64,000 nucleotides of DNA from Sutcliffiella sp. FSL R7-0096 (GTDB taxonomy: Bacteria; Bacillota; Bacilli; Bacillales; Bacillaceae_I): positions 3,948,001-4,012,000 of the forward strand of contig NZ_CP152003.1 of assembly GCF_038595065.1 (NCBI RefSeq), given 5' to 3'. Position numbers and translations under genes: made by a program. Under the pieces are notes generated by a model. It was not told the origin of the DNA. It searched no databases and saw nothing but the letters and a program-made list of their open reading frames with translations. This document shows positions 33,733 to 42,705 of the stretch, in pieces. Within the stretch, counting starts at the first letter, position 1, and each line of letters starts with the position of its first letter.

Positions 33733-34998
33733 TTATTTTGTAAGTGCCAGCTCCTTCTTCCCTATAAATTCCCAGAAGTTATTGTAAAACAAGTCCGCAA
33801 CGTCCCGCTCTATTTCGGATTGTTCCAGCTCCCAGCCAGTTTTTAGCAAATCATTGTATTTTTCAATCAATATAGTGACGATAATTTCTTTAGAATGGTC
33901 CCATTTATAAATTAATTGATCCAGCACACGTGCATCCGAGTGTTGCGGGATCATACTGGTACCAAGCATCTCCATTCGCATGCGAGTCATCTCATTAATC
34001 AGTACCGGATTATTGGTGAACCACCAGCAACCAAACACCATCAAATTACGGAACTTCCTGGCAAGCACTACCAGCTCATGTTGATTTTCACGTGCAAGCA
34101 TGGTGCAGAAGAATTTGTTGTTCGGATAATTTGCTAACAGATATTCCAACCCTTCCATTCCCGCTTTGCCGACATAGTCGCCTGCATCACCAAGAGATGG
34201 GTTCACTCTTTTCTTAACACCGATCATCATGGCAAATGGAATACCCGCCTGCTCACACAATGGCAGGATACAATCCTTGATGATCCTACCCCGATCGGAA
34301 TCCTCAGGGAACGCAAAAGATGGCGGCAGGGAAACAGCCATATATAACGGGTTCATTCTGTCCATCCAATCAGACAAAAAGCGTTTCACTTCGTTTACTG
34401 ACTGATCATTCCATTCCTCTTCTACCTTGTAACCCCATTCCACTAGGCGTTTTTTTGCATTTGCATAGTCATTTAGCAATGGATCGATCCTTAAGGCCGC
34501 ATGGAAACGTTCGTTCGGCTTAACTCCACTTAACCAGACTTCCCTTTCTTTATCGTCAAACGGGTCATTTGTCATTACCACATGATCAACTTTAGCTAAT
34601 TCTAATACTTTATCCACATGCTGTTCGCTTGTTTTGGATGCAAAATACTCTCTATAACTCTCTAAGCTTCTTGTTGAAGGATCCAGACCAAACCCTTTCA
34701 GGCATGTTAAGACACCGCGGCACGCTTCACTGACAGGGGAATGTTCCACAAACAGCTTCTGCCAGATGTGATCAGCTTGTTCTTGCTTGGAAAGCTTCCA
34801 AAATTCTTCTACAGAGAGATCTGACCAACGCATTACTTCTGCCACAAGATAATGATAGGTTAATAGTTCATCAATATCCCATAATAGGATGTCACCAAAG
34901 TTAGGGGAATAAAGGTGTGTATGCATGTCTGTTACGCGTTGGTTTTGCACTACCTCTTTTACTGTTTCTACCAGGGAATCATAATTTGTAATTTTCAT
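33733..34998 (-). CDS. uxaC: Uronate isomerase-family protein (UxaC-like, short form)
   Basis: By position the enzyme that turns galacturonate into tagaturonate (or glucuronate into fructuronate). The amidohydrolase-type metal site is visible as VTDMHTHLYSP near residue 24 and FWKLSKQEQADHIWQKLF; VVMTNDPFD and VFGCWWFTNNP also recall UxaC. At 421 residues it is about 50 shorter than B. subtilis UxaC, and overall similarity seems moderate, so it may be a separate subfamily. The ATG at 34998 is preferred (eight bases from GGAGG); one at 35004 is too near. The operon neighbours uxaB and uxaA support the role. Confidence 0.75.
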   Translation of the reverse strand: MKITNYDSLVETVKEVVQNQRVTDMHTHLYSPNFGDILLWDIDELLTYHYLVAEVMRWSDLSVEEFWKLSKQEQADHIWQKLFVEHSPVSEACRGVLTCLKGFGLDPSTRSLESYREYFASKTSEQHVDKVLELAKVDHVVMTNDPFDDKEREVWLSGVKPNERFHAALRIDPLLNDYANAKKRLVEWGYKVEEEWNDQSVNEVKRFLSDWMDRMNPLYMAVSLPPSFAFPEDSDRGRIIKDCILPLCEQAGIPFAMMIGVKKRVNPSLGDAGDYVGKAGMEGLEYLLANYPNNKFFCTMLARENQHELVVLARKFRNLMVFGCWWFTNNPVLINEMTRMRMEMLGTSMIPQHSDARVLDQLIYKWDHSKEIIVTILIEKYNDLLKTGWELEQSEIERDVADLFYNNFWEFIGKKELALTK

Positions 34999-35010
34999 CT
35001 TCATTTCCTC

Positions 35011-36543
35011 CTATTTCTTTACTTTTTGCAGAAGCTGTTTGTTACTTTGCTTTATCCCTACAGTTAGCATTTGCCCTAGATGGAAGGATACCTCATCTTC
35101 TAAACCAGGAAGCTTGCGCAGATCCACCCCCCACAGATCGCTATTTTCTAGGATCGAGAAGATAAATTCCTTTATATCCATCTCTTCCTCAAGAAGCTGA
35201 TCCCATTTTGTTTTGAACAAGGAAAGAACTTCTTGATTGTCACGAATGACATACTCCGTCTCTCCCCTTTTCCCGATTAGAAAATCTCCCTCTACCCTGA
35301 ATGGCTTATAATAAAAAATTAAGGCAGCCAATGAATATGTAATAGCAGCAGGAAGCTCGTTTCGGTCTTTAACAAAATCTATTAGGGAAGGGATAAGCCT
35401 TGATTTGAATTTATACACTGCATTCATCCCGATATCACTAAGGTAATGTTTTGTAAAAGGATTTAAAAACCTCTCTACCACAGAATCAGCAAATTCCCGC
35501 TTCTCCACTTCCTCCATTTGAACAAAAGGGAAAATCTCTTGATAGAGTCCTTTTTCGACGAATTCTCTTAAATCGGTATCTGTCATCGCATCCAAGACCG
35601 TATCCGCTCCAGCCAGATAGCATACTGCAAACATCATGGTGTGAGGACCGTTCAAAAGCCTGACCTTCATATTTCGATGTGGGGTCACATCCCCCCACTT
35701 TACATTCAATCCGGCTTGTGTAAATGGCAGGCGAGCCGCTACGTTTTCCCCGCCCTCGATGGCAAACAGGTGATAAGGTTCCCCTACGGTCATCAAGACA
35801 TCTTCATAGCCAAGCTTTTCACGAAACTCATCTGCATTGTCCCTGGGGTATCCGGTTACGATACGATCTACAAGTGTGTTGCAAAATCTATTTTGCCCTT
35901 CCATCCATTCCACACAGCTTTTTGAGAATCCCCACTCTTTAGCATATCGAAGCACTAAACTCTTCAGGACTTCCCCATTGTTTTCAACAAGCTCACAAGG
36001 GATGATGGTAAGTCCCGACCCTTGCACTCCACCCATCACTTCAAAACGATGCTTCAGAAATGCAGCTAATTTACCTGGAAAGGAAAGAGGAGAAGTCTCT
36101 CCATCGTAGGATTCTTCCAAATAAGTAAGTCCAGCTTCCGTAGTGTTCGAGAAGACAAATTCAATCTCTTTGGATTCCGCCACCTTCAATACTTCCTGCC
36201 AGTCGGAATATGGATTGATGCCCCTGGAGATGGAAGAGATGATTTCGTGCTTATCTACTTTCTCCCCATTGACCACTCCCCTAAGGGTGAGCGTATATAA
36301 TCCGTCTTGGGCATTTAACTTTGGTACAACCTTTCCATGAGGAGTCGGCTGGATCGCGACCACCTTGCCGTTAAACACCCCTTGTTTGTTCATCTCATGG
36401 ACCATCCAATCGATAAATCCGCGAAGGAAATTCCCTTCCCCGAATTGAATGATTTTTTCAGGTAGGTGTTCCTGCCTTTCATCCGTAACGATTGAGTTCA
36501 GATCTTTTGGATGTAGCGCTCTCCCCAAACTGACTTGCTTCAT
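35011..36543 (-). CDS. uxaB: Tagaturonate reductase (altronate oxidoreductase, UxaB)
   Basis: NADH-dependent reduction of tagaturonate to altronate. It is 510 residues of the mannitol-dehydrogenase family. The N-terminal Rossmann region is IIQFGEGNFLRGFIDWMV, then VFSNTTEAGLTY; QNRFCNTLVDRIVTGYPR and the catalytic-helix region KVRLLNGPHTMMFAVCYLAG follow. The open frame extends to 36612, but AAGGAGGGG lies before the ATG at 36543, and the extension overlaps uxaA. It is six to 13 bp from both neighbours. Confidence 0.93.
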   Translation of the reverse strand: MKQVSLGRALHPKDLNSIVTDERQEHLPEKIIQFGEGNFLRGFIDWMVHEMNKQGVFNGKVVAIQPTPHGKVVPKLNAQDGLYTLTLRGVVNGEKVDKHEIISSISRGINPYSDWQEVLKVAESKEIEFVFSNTTEAGLTYLEESYDGETSPLSFPGKLAAFLKHRFEVMGGVQGSGLTIIPCELVENNGEVLKSLVLRYAKEWGFSKSCVEWMEGQNRFCNTLVDRIVTGYPRDNADEFREKLGYEDVLMTVGEPYHLFAIEGGENVAARLPFTQAGLNVKWGDVTPHRNMKVRLLNGPHTMMFAVCYLAGADTVLDAMTDTDLREFVEKGLYQEIFPFVQMEEVEKREFADSVVERFLNPFTKHYLSDIGMNAVYKFKSRLIPSLIDFVKDRNELPAAITYSLAALIFYYKPFRVEGDFLIGKRGETEYVIRDNQEVLSLFKTKWDQLLEEEMDIKEFIFSILENSDLWGVDLRKLPGLEDEVSFHLGQMLTVGIKQSNKQLLQKVKK

Positions 36544-36556
36544 CTTCACCCCTCCT

Positions 36557-38053
36557 TTATAAAATGACGCCGTCTTTAAAGATGGAAATTTCCTTGAAAC
36601 CGTTTTTCTCATTATGGGTACGCTCTACTCCGGAAGCGAGGTCTACTACATAATCAAATAATTCGTCGGTTAGATTCCCCATCTCTTTTCCTTGAACAAG
36701 TTCCCCTGCATTGAAATCAATCCAATTCTGTTTTTTCTCGTAAAGGTCTGAATTAGTAGAAATTTTCACCGTCGGTACAGGGCCGCCAAAAGGTGTTCCC
36801 CTTCCAGTAGTAAACAATACGATATGTGCGCCAGCTGCTGATAATGCTGTAACAGACACAAGGTCGTTTCCTGGACCCTGCAATAAATTCAGTCCCGGCT
36901 TTAATACTCTTCCCCCGTAAGGATGGACGTCCTCGATGGTGGCAAATCCACCTTTTTGCACACATCCAAGTGATTTCTCCTCCAGAGTCGTAATGCCACC
37001 TGCCTTATTTCCTGGTGAGGGGTTTTCGTAGACAACCTGATCATGCTTTAGAAAGTACTGTTTAAAATCATTGACCAGTTCTACTATTTTGTTAAACACC
37101 TCTTCATCCTTTGCTCTCTCCATCAGAATAGTTTCGGCACCGAACATCTCCGGCACTTCTGTCAAAATCGTTGTGCCTCCATAGGAGATCAATTTATCAG
37201 AGAAAGCCCCAACCAGAGGATTCCCGGTAATTCCTGAGAACCCGTCAGATCCACCACATTTCAACCCAACCTTTAACTTGGAAACAGGAACGGGCTGTCT
37301 TTTGAAGCTTTTGACATAGGCTGCAAGCTCTTCAAGCAGGGCAAAGCCTTCTTCCATTTCATCCTCGGCATCTTGAACCCCGAGAAACTTCACCCTGTTC
37401 AAATCAACATCTCCAAGTACTCTCTTGAATTCTGCGAGGTGGTTGTTTTCACAACCCAATCCAAGTACCAAGACACCACCGGCATTGGGATGGTGAACAA
37501 GGTTGCTTAATATTTTTTGTGTATTGTGCAAATCATCCCCTAATTGGGAACAACCGAATAGATGTGCATAATGGTAAAAACCGTCGATTCCCTCTTCTTT
37601 AAGATGGGTATCTCCCATTTTGGCCAACAGTTCCGCCGTTTTATTGATGCACCCCACCGTATTGATGATCCAAATTTCATTGCGTATACCAACCTCTCCA
37701 TTTGCCCTGACATATCCTTGAAACGTTCTTTCCCCTGCATAAGCATTCTCCAATTTCCCTTTTGCAGGAGCATATTCATATTCCAAAGTTCCCGAAAGAT
37801 TTGTCTTTGTATTATGTGTATGAACCCACATACCTGCATCAATATTTTCACTGGCATGACCGATTGGATAGCCGTACTTCACAATGTGTTCCCCGGCTTG
37901 GATACCTCTTGTAGCGATTTTATGCCCTTTAGGCACGTCTTCCCTCAAGGTGATGACTTGCTCCAAGACCTCCACCTGTTCCCCGGCTTGAAATTCTTTT
38001 AGTGTGATCAACACATTGTCTTCTTTGTGTATCGCAATGTAATCCTGCTTCAT
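36557..38053 (-). CDS. uxaA: Altronate dehydratase (UxaA)
   Basis: Dehydrates altronate to 2-keto-3-deoxygluconate. It is 498 residues with the two family parts fused: an N-terminal SAF-type domain (about 1-95, ending AGMWVHTHNTKTNL) and the large iron-dependent catalytic domain with NTVGCINKTAE, GCSQLGDD, VLGLGCENN, LKCGGSDGFSG and FTTGRGTPFGGPVPTVK. AGGAGG precedes the start. It sits between kdgK and uxaB. Confidence 0.95.
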   Translation of the reverse strand: MKQDYIAIHKEDNVLITLKEFQAGEQVEVLEQVITLREDVPKGHKIATRGIQAGEHIVKYGYPIGHASENIDAGMWVHTHNTKTNLSGTLEYEYAPAKGKLENAYAGERTFQGYVRANGEVGIRNEIWIINTVGCINKTAELLAKMGDTHLKEEGIDGFYHYAHLFGCSQLGDDLHNTQKILSNLVHHPNAGGVLVLGLGCENNHLAEFKRVLGDVDLNRVKFLGVQDAEDEMEEGFALLEELAAYVKSFKRQPVPVSKLKVGLKCGGSDGFSGITGNPLVGAFSDKLISYGGTTILTEVPEMFGAETILMERAKDEEVFNKIVELVNDFKQYFLKHDQVVYENPSPGNKAGGITTLEEKSLGCVQKGGFATIEDVHPYGGRVLKPGLNLLQGPGNDLVSVTALSAAGAHIVLFTTGRGTPFGGPVPTVKISTNSDLYEKKQNWIDFNAGELVQGKEMGNLTDELFDYVVDLASGVERTHNEKNGFKEISIFKDGVIL

Positions 38054-38074
38054 ACTGACCTCCTACTAACTTTT

Positions 38075-39028
38075 TTATCGATGGACATCCTCTAGGACAG
38101 TTTGTTGTGTAAACCTTTCAATTTCTGCCTTTTCCGGTAACCCTTCATAATCACCCTGTACCAATGTCGCCATCGCTCCGACAGCATTACCCCTTGCTAC
38201 CGAGTCCCCCACAGAAAGTCCATCCAATAGGCCAGACAACACCCCCGCAGCAAATCCATCCCCGGCACCAACCGGGTCTATCACTTCTTCCACAGGGTAC
38301 CCTGGGATGAGAACGCTCTCTTTTTCGGTAAAATAATACGCACCTTTTGCGCCAACCTTTAAAATGACAAGTTCATTGCCTTTTTGAAGGAATAGCTTCC
38401 CGAGTCTCTCTGGATCATCTACGCCGAACATGAATTTCCCCTCATCTAAACCTGGCAGAATAATATCGGAAAGGGAGGAAAGCTCTAACAACACTCTTCT
38501 TGCTTTCTCTTCCGACCAAAGCTTTCTGCGAAGATTCGGATCAAATACAACTTTCACACCATGCTGTTTGGCAATTTCAATCGCCTTTTTCACCGTTTCA
38601 TAACAGGAATCACTCAATGCAGGCGTAATACCTGTAAGATGAAGGTATTTAGCAGTAGCAATATAGGATGCATCTATTTCCGTTGGCAGCAAGGTACTAG
38701 CTGCCGATCCTTTTCTGTAGTACTCCACTCTAACATCGCTTGCGCGTCGAACTTCTTTAAAGTACAATCCTGTAGAAGCCTCATCGCTATAGGTGACCTG
38801 ACTTACATCCACACCTTCCCCGCGGATAAAACCTACCATCGCTTTTCCGAATTCATCATTTCCCACTTTACTGATCCAACCACAATGATGCCCCAGCCTT
38901 GCAAGCCCGATTGCCACATTGGATTCCGCTCCACCAAATTTCCTAGAGAACGTATGGGAGTATCTCATCAGCGGAGAAGAGTCTGGTGTAAAAAGCACCA
39001 TGGATTCTCCTATTGTCACAACATCCAT
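38075..39028 (-). CDS. kdgK: 2-keto-3-deoxygluconate kinase (KdgK, PfkB family)
   Basis: Phosphorylates KDG to KDPG, joining all uronate branches. It is 317 residues. The PfkB signature 1 region is FGGAESNVAIGLARLG near residue 34, and signature 2 DPVGAGDGFAAGVLSG carries the catalytic Asp. FDPNLRRKLW and ILPGLDEGKFM are typical of KDG kinases. The ATG at 39028 has AAGGGG seven bases upstream; an ATG at 39046 lies before that site. A hairpin separates it from kduI. Confidence 0.93.
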   Translation of the reverse strand: MDVVTIGESMVLFTPDSSPLMRYSHTFSRKFGGAESNVAIGLARLGHHCGWISKVGNDEFGKAMVGFIRGEGVDVSQVTYSDEASTGLYFKEVRRASDVRVEYYRKGSAASTLLPTEIDASYIATAKYLHLTGITPALSDSCYETVKKAIEIAKQHGVKVVFDPNLRRKLWSEEKARRVLLELSSLSDIILPGLDEGKFMFGVDDPERLGKLFLQKGNELVILKVGAKGAYYFTEKESVLIPGYPVEEVIDPVGAGDGFAAGVLSGLLDGLSVGDSVARGNAVGAMATLVQGDYEGLPEKAEIERFTQQTVLEDVHR

Positions 39029-39069
39029 TCGCCTACCCCTTCCCATTTCTATCCATTTGGATAGTAGTA

Positions 39070-39096
39070 GAGATCGAGAGCACGCTTCTCGATCTC
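39070..39096 (-). other. Intercistronic hairpin between kduI and kdgK
   Basis: A perfect 10-bp stem GAGATCGAGA/TCTCGATCTC with a 7-base loop lies in the 80-bp gap. On the minus strand no U-run follows, so it is more likely an RNA-stabilising or processing element than a terminator. Confidence 0.5.
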
Positions 39097-39108
39097 CTTT
39101 TCAGCCAA

Positions 39109-39939
39109 TTATTTTAAGTCCTCCATTTTGACAAATTCCATATCCTTGAAGGTATAGTTTTCGCCTGCCATTGCCCAAATGAACGTATAATTGTTCGTGC
39201 CCATACCAGAATGGATGGACCATGGCGGAGAAATGACTGCCTGTTCATTTTTCACCACAAGGTGACGCGTCTCGCTAGGCTCACCCATTAAATGAAAGAC
39301 CCTTGATTCCTCCTCCATATCGAAGTATAGATATACCTCCATACGACGGTCATGGATATGTGCCGGCATCGTATTCCACATATTATTCGGCTCAAGCAAT
39401 GTCATCCCCATCATTAATTGACAGCTTTGTATTCCCTCTTCATGGATATATTTATAAATCGTCCTTTTATTAGATTCACTGTCAGAACCCAGTCTAACCG
39501 GTTCCGCGTCTTCAATTGGTAATATCCGAGTAGGGTATTCCTTGTGTGCCAAAGATGATACAAGATAGAATTTCGCAGGTTCGGAGCTGTTTAAACTATG
39601 AAAAGTAACCTCTTCTTTTCCAAGTCCGACATAAAGACAGTCACGCTTACTTAATTCATACTCCTCGCCATCCACCACTACTTTACCTTTTGCCCCTATG
39701 TTGATGATGCCCACTTCTCTTCGCTCCAGGAAATATTCCGTTTGAAGCGTTTGGCTTCCTTCCAGCTTCAATGGTGCATCTGTTGGAATCGCTCCACCCA
39801 TCACGACACGATCATAATGGGAATAGACCATCTTGAGTTTTCCTTGTACAAACAATGATTCTATTAAAAATTCCTCTCTTAGACGCTCTGTTGTAAAAGT
39901 TTTCGCTTCGATCGGACTACCTGCGTATCTTACTTCCAT
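39109..39939 (-). CDS. kduI: 5-keto-4-deoxyuronate isomerase (KduI)
   Basis: Converts 5-keto-4-deoxyuronate, from unsaturated galacturonate, to 3-deoxy-glycero-2,5-hexodiulosonate. It is 276 residues of double cupin fold. Metal ligands lie in MPAHIHDRRMEVYLYF and WSIHSGMGTNNYTFIWAMAGEN; FFLERREVGIINIGAKG-type and KRDCLYVGLG stretches are also typical (the first reads FLERREVGIINIGAKG). AAGGAG lies upstream. It follows kduD by 32 bp, as in other pectin degraders. Confidence 0.95.
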   Translation of the reverse strand: MEVRYAGSPIEAKTFTTERLREEFLIESLFVQGKLKMVYSHYDRVVMGGAIPTDAPLKLEGSQTLQTEYFLERREVGIINIGAKGKVVVDGEEYELSKRDCLYVGLGKEEVTFHSLNSSEPAKFYLVSSLAHKEYPTRILPIEDAEPVRLGSDSESNKRTIYKYIHEEGIQSCQLMMGMTLLEPNNMWNTMPAHIHDRRMEVYLYFDMEEESRVFHLMGEPSETRHLVVKNEQAVISPPWSIHSGMGTNNYTFIWAMAGENYTFKDMEFVKMEDLK

Positions 39940-39971
39940 TCCTTATCTCTCCTTTTAATTAAATTTAGTTT

Positions 39972-40736
39972 TTACCTTGCCATCCATCCGCCATCTACGG
40001 TGAGTACATGTCCATTCACATAATCAGAAGCATCTGATGCCAGGAATATTGCCGCACCGACTAAATCATCGGGCTTTCCCCATCGCTGAGCTGGGATCCT
40101 GGAAAGGATGGAAGCATTTCGTTCTTCGTTATTCCTGAGTGCTTCTGTGTTATTGGTTGCAATATATCCAGGTGCTATCGCATTTACCTGTATCCCCGAG
40201 GACGCCCACTCATTTGCCAATGCTTTTGTCAACCCGGCAATGGCATGTTTACTTGCGGCATATCCAGGGACGGTGATTCCCCCTTGAAACGATAATAGGG
40301 AGGCAATATTGATGATCTTTCCATTATTCCGGTCCAGCATCGGCTTTGCGAATGCCTGACAGAGAAGAAACACGGAATTGATATTGGTATCCAATACCGC
40401 CTGCCAATCCTCTAAAGAATGTGTAGCAGCAGGTTCCCTTCTGATGACACCAGCATTGTTCACGACAATATCAATGCTGTGGGAGGAAAGTATCTCCTCA
40501 CACTTCCCTTTTAATTCTTCCACCTTGGACAAATCCATTAAGTATGTTTCATATCTACCATCGAAGTGTGCTATTTCCGATTCGGTCTCTTGCATATTAT
40601 CCCGATGACCGACAAGGATTACCTTGGCCCCAGCTTTCGCGTATCCAATTGCGATCGCTTGTCCAATACCTGTCCTTGCCCCGGTAACAAGGGCAGTTTT
40701 TCCTTTTAAAGAAAACCATTCATTTACGTTATTCAC
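39972..40736 (-). CDS. kduD: 2-dehydro-3-deoxy-D-gluconate 5-dehydrogenase (KduD, SDR family)
   Basis: Reduces the KduI product to KDG. It is a 254-residue short-chain dehydrogenase with the cofactor loop VTGARTGIGQAIA at 17-29, NNAGVIRREPA, the catalytic Ser region IINIASLLSFQGG, the YAASK active-site motif, and C-terminal VDGGWMAR. The start is GTG at 40736, with GGAGG seven bases upstream. It forms the usual pair with kduI. Confidence 0.94.
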   Translation of the reverse strand: MNNVNEWFSLKGKTALVTGARTGIGQAIAIGYAKAGAKVILVGHRDNMQETESEIAHFDGRYETYLMDLSKVEELKGKCEEILSSHSIDIVVNNAGVIRREPAATHSLEDWQAVLDTNINSVFLLCQAFAKPMLDRNNGKIINIASLLSFQGGITVPGYAASKHAIAGLTKALANEWASSGIQVNAIAPGYIATNNTEALRNNEERNASILSRIPAQRWGKPDDLVGAAIFLASDASDYVNGHVLTVDGGWMAR

Positions 40737-40754
40737 CTTCCTGCCTCCCTTTGC

Positions 40755-41408
40755 TTAAGTTGGAACTACCTCATTGTGTTTTTCCTTGGATGTTTCTTTC
40801 CTATCTATTTTGTTGAAAATGATATCCGCAACTAATGTCATCATATAAGCCAATATGCTGATGCTGAAAAACGGGATGATGCCAGGAATAAGCATGAATA
40901 CATACTGCAAGATGATCATTCCCACCACCATCAATAATAAGAAATGCGGATAGGTCAACCCTATTAACAGTGCAGATTTGAAATATTGCCAGAATGATAG
41001 CTTATAATTCACATATACTTGAAAGATCATCAGTGCCATCATAAAGAACAAAATGCAGCTGAAAAGTAGAATATATCTAAGGATTAGGAAAAGTACTGCT
41101 CCTCCTTCGAGTAGGGATAGATTCAAATAGAGGAGATAAGCAAAAATTGCAAGCACCAAACCAAGGAGATTCGCCTTCACAAACTCCCTTTTATAAAAAC
41201 GCCAAAACGCCTTTACAATCGGCAGATCATTTTCTCCTTGCCTCCATTTTCTGATGATGGCATAGACCGCGATGGTTGCAGGCATGATGCCGAATACGAT
41301 CCCCCCAAGCAATGTAAATCCAATCCATAACAAGTTGAGGTATGCCAACCTGGCTATGACTTGACTTATTGAATAAAATCCTCCCCAAAGGCCACCCATA
41401 TCCACCAT
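40755..41408 (-). CDS. yesL: YesL-family (DUF624) membrane protein
   Basis: A 217-residue protein with about five hydrophobic segments, of the DUF624/YesL family found in Bacillus pectin and carbohydrate ABC-transporter loci. The N-terminal NLLWIGFTLLGGIVFGIMPA segment is the family hallmark. Its function is not established; a helper role for sugar uptake or sensing is often supposed from gene context. It follows the oxidoreductase gene by 13 bp. Confidence 0.8.
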   Translation of the reverse strand: MVDMGGLWGGFYSISQVIARLAYLNLLWIGFTLLGGIVFGIMPATIAVYAIIRKWRQGENDLPIVKAFWRFYKREFVKANLLGLVLAIFAYLLYLNLSLLEGGAVLFLILRYILLFSCILFFMMALMIFQVYVNYKLSFWQYFKSALLIGLTYPHFLLLMVVGMIILQYVFMLIPGIIPFFSISILAYMMTLVADIIFNKIDRKETSKEKHNEVVPT

Positions 41409-41421
41409 TGCTCACCCTTTC

Positions 41422-42705
41422 CTACTTTTTATAACAAAATTCACTAATATCGATTGGTTTGTTTTCTTGAGAAGAACGCCACACTCCTTCTCCAACGGCA
41501 ATGGAATAGGCTCCTGCCTCTGCCCCGGCCAGGATTTCATAAGGTCTGGCCGGGTCTGGACCTAAAAATAAGTCTTCTAAAAGCAAAGGATCTCCTCCTC
41601 CATGCCCGCCATCTGTATGTACAACATGGATGATTTCTTTTGAACCGAAAAGGGGATAATAATCGATCGTCTGCTGCGCTGGTATAGGGAATGGAATGCG
41701 GCTTGGTTCATGGAACTCAGTTGTTTCGAGCCTTCCTCTTGTGCCATTGATCGCTAACTTATATCCTTCATATGGTGCCGAAAAGTTAACAGAATAACTA
41801 AGCAAGCCTCCTTGGTTATACTTCACCATTGCTGTATACGTATCTTCTATATTGATTTCTGAATCAAAGATGCAAGCATCTGGTCGGTAGTCTGTATAAA
41901 GTTCTTGAGGCTTTACGTTTTGCTGAAGGTGATCATCTTTCACCCCATTGTTCCTGCTTCTCGAATTCCAGCGTGAATAATAGGCACAGTTATGTTTTTC
42001 TGAACAGGTAAGGCAGTTTCTCCCATCGACCTTAGATGGATTATGCTCCCCTTCCTTCCCATAATAATGAAGGGTACCGTATGCAAAAACTTGAACTGGT
42101 ACTTGGTCAAGCCACCAATTCACAAGATCAAAATGGTGAGATGATTTATGAATGGAAAGTCCACCTGAAAATTCCCTTTTACGGTTCCATCTTTTAAAAT
42201 AGCTGGCTCCATGGTAGGTGTCGATGGTCCAGTTCAAGTCAATGGACGTCACCTTCCCCACCTTGCCCTCAAGAATTAATTCCTTGATTTTCCTGTGTAT
42301 GGGGCTGTAGCGATAGTTAAAGGTGACGATCACTTTTCCTTTGCTGTTTCGTTCCGCAGCTAAAACTCGATTTGCATTATCCAAGGTCGTTACCATCGGC
42401 TTTTCCGTAATGACTTCCAAATCATGTTGTAGTCCAAGTTCAATATAATCAAAGTGGGTATCATCTCTGCCAGCAACAAGGATTGCATCGGGTTTTGTTT
42501 CCTCCACCATCTGATGGAAAGCGCTTGGTTCATAGCAAGGATGATTAACCAGTTCCGGAAACTGCTTCCTACACACTTCAAAACGCAATGGATCACTATC
42601 AAGTAGTCCAACGATTTTATTCGTGGATGAAAAGGTCGATAGCAAAGGATTTATATACATGTTCAATGCTCGATTACTGATTCCGCAAACCGCATATCTT
42701 TTCAT
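41422..42705 (-). CDS. Gfo/Idh/MocA-family oxidoreductase
   Basis: A 427-residue NAD(P)-dependent sugar oxidoreductase. The N-terminal Rossmann part has YAVCGISNRALNMY and, instead of the usual GxGxxG, a variant loop; then DAILVAGRDDTHFDY and the family EKP motif in VITEKPMVTTLDNA. The C-terminal part has SIHKSSHHFDLVNWWLDQ and a cysteine cluster (NCLTCSEKHNCAYY), unusual for the family and possibly metal-binding. The substrate is unknown; position suggests a deoxyhexose or unsaturated galacturonosyl-rhamnose derivative. It overlaps the lipoprotein gene by 4 bp. Confidence 0.8.
   Translation of the reverse strand: MKRYAVCGISNRALNMYINPLLSTFSSTNKIVGLLDSDPLRFEVCRKQFPELVNHPCYEPSAFHQMVEETKPDAILVAGRDDTHFDYIELGLQHDLEVITEKPMVTTLDNANRVLAAERNSKGKVIVTFNYRYSPIHRKIKELILEGKVGKVTSIDLNWTIDTYHGASYFKRWNRKREFSGGLSIHKSSHHFDLVNWWLDQVPVQVFAYGTLHYYGKEGEHNPSKVDGRNCLTCSEKHNCAYYSRWNSRSRNNGVKDDHLQQNVKPQELYTDYRPDACIFDSEINIEDTYTAMVKYNQGGLLSYSVNFSAPYEGYKLAINGTRGRLETTEFHEPSRIPFPIPAQQTIDYYPLFGSKEIIHVVHTDGGHGGGDPLLLEDLFLGPDPARPYEILAGAEAGAYSIAVGEGVWRSSQENKPIDISEFCYKK

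Noticed and set aside
33299-33787. A 162-codon plus-strand frame
   Set aside because: It is antisense to kdgA and the end of uxaC, with no RBS or family signature.
38561-39064. A 167-codon plus-strand frame
   Set aside because: It is antisense to kdgK; composition is unlike a real protein (many His, Cys, Phe).
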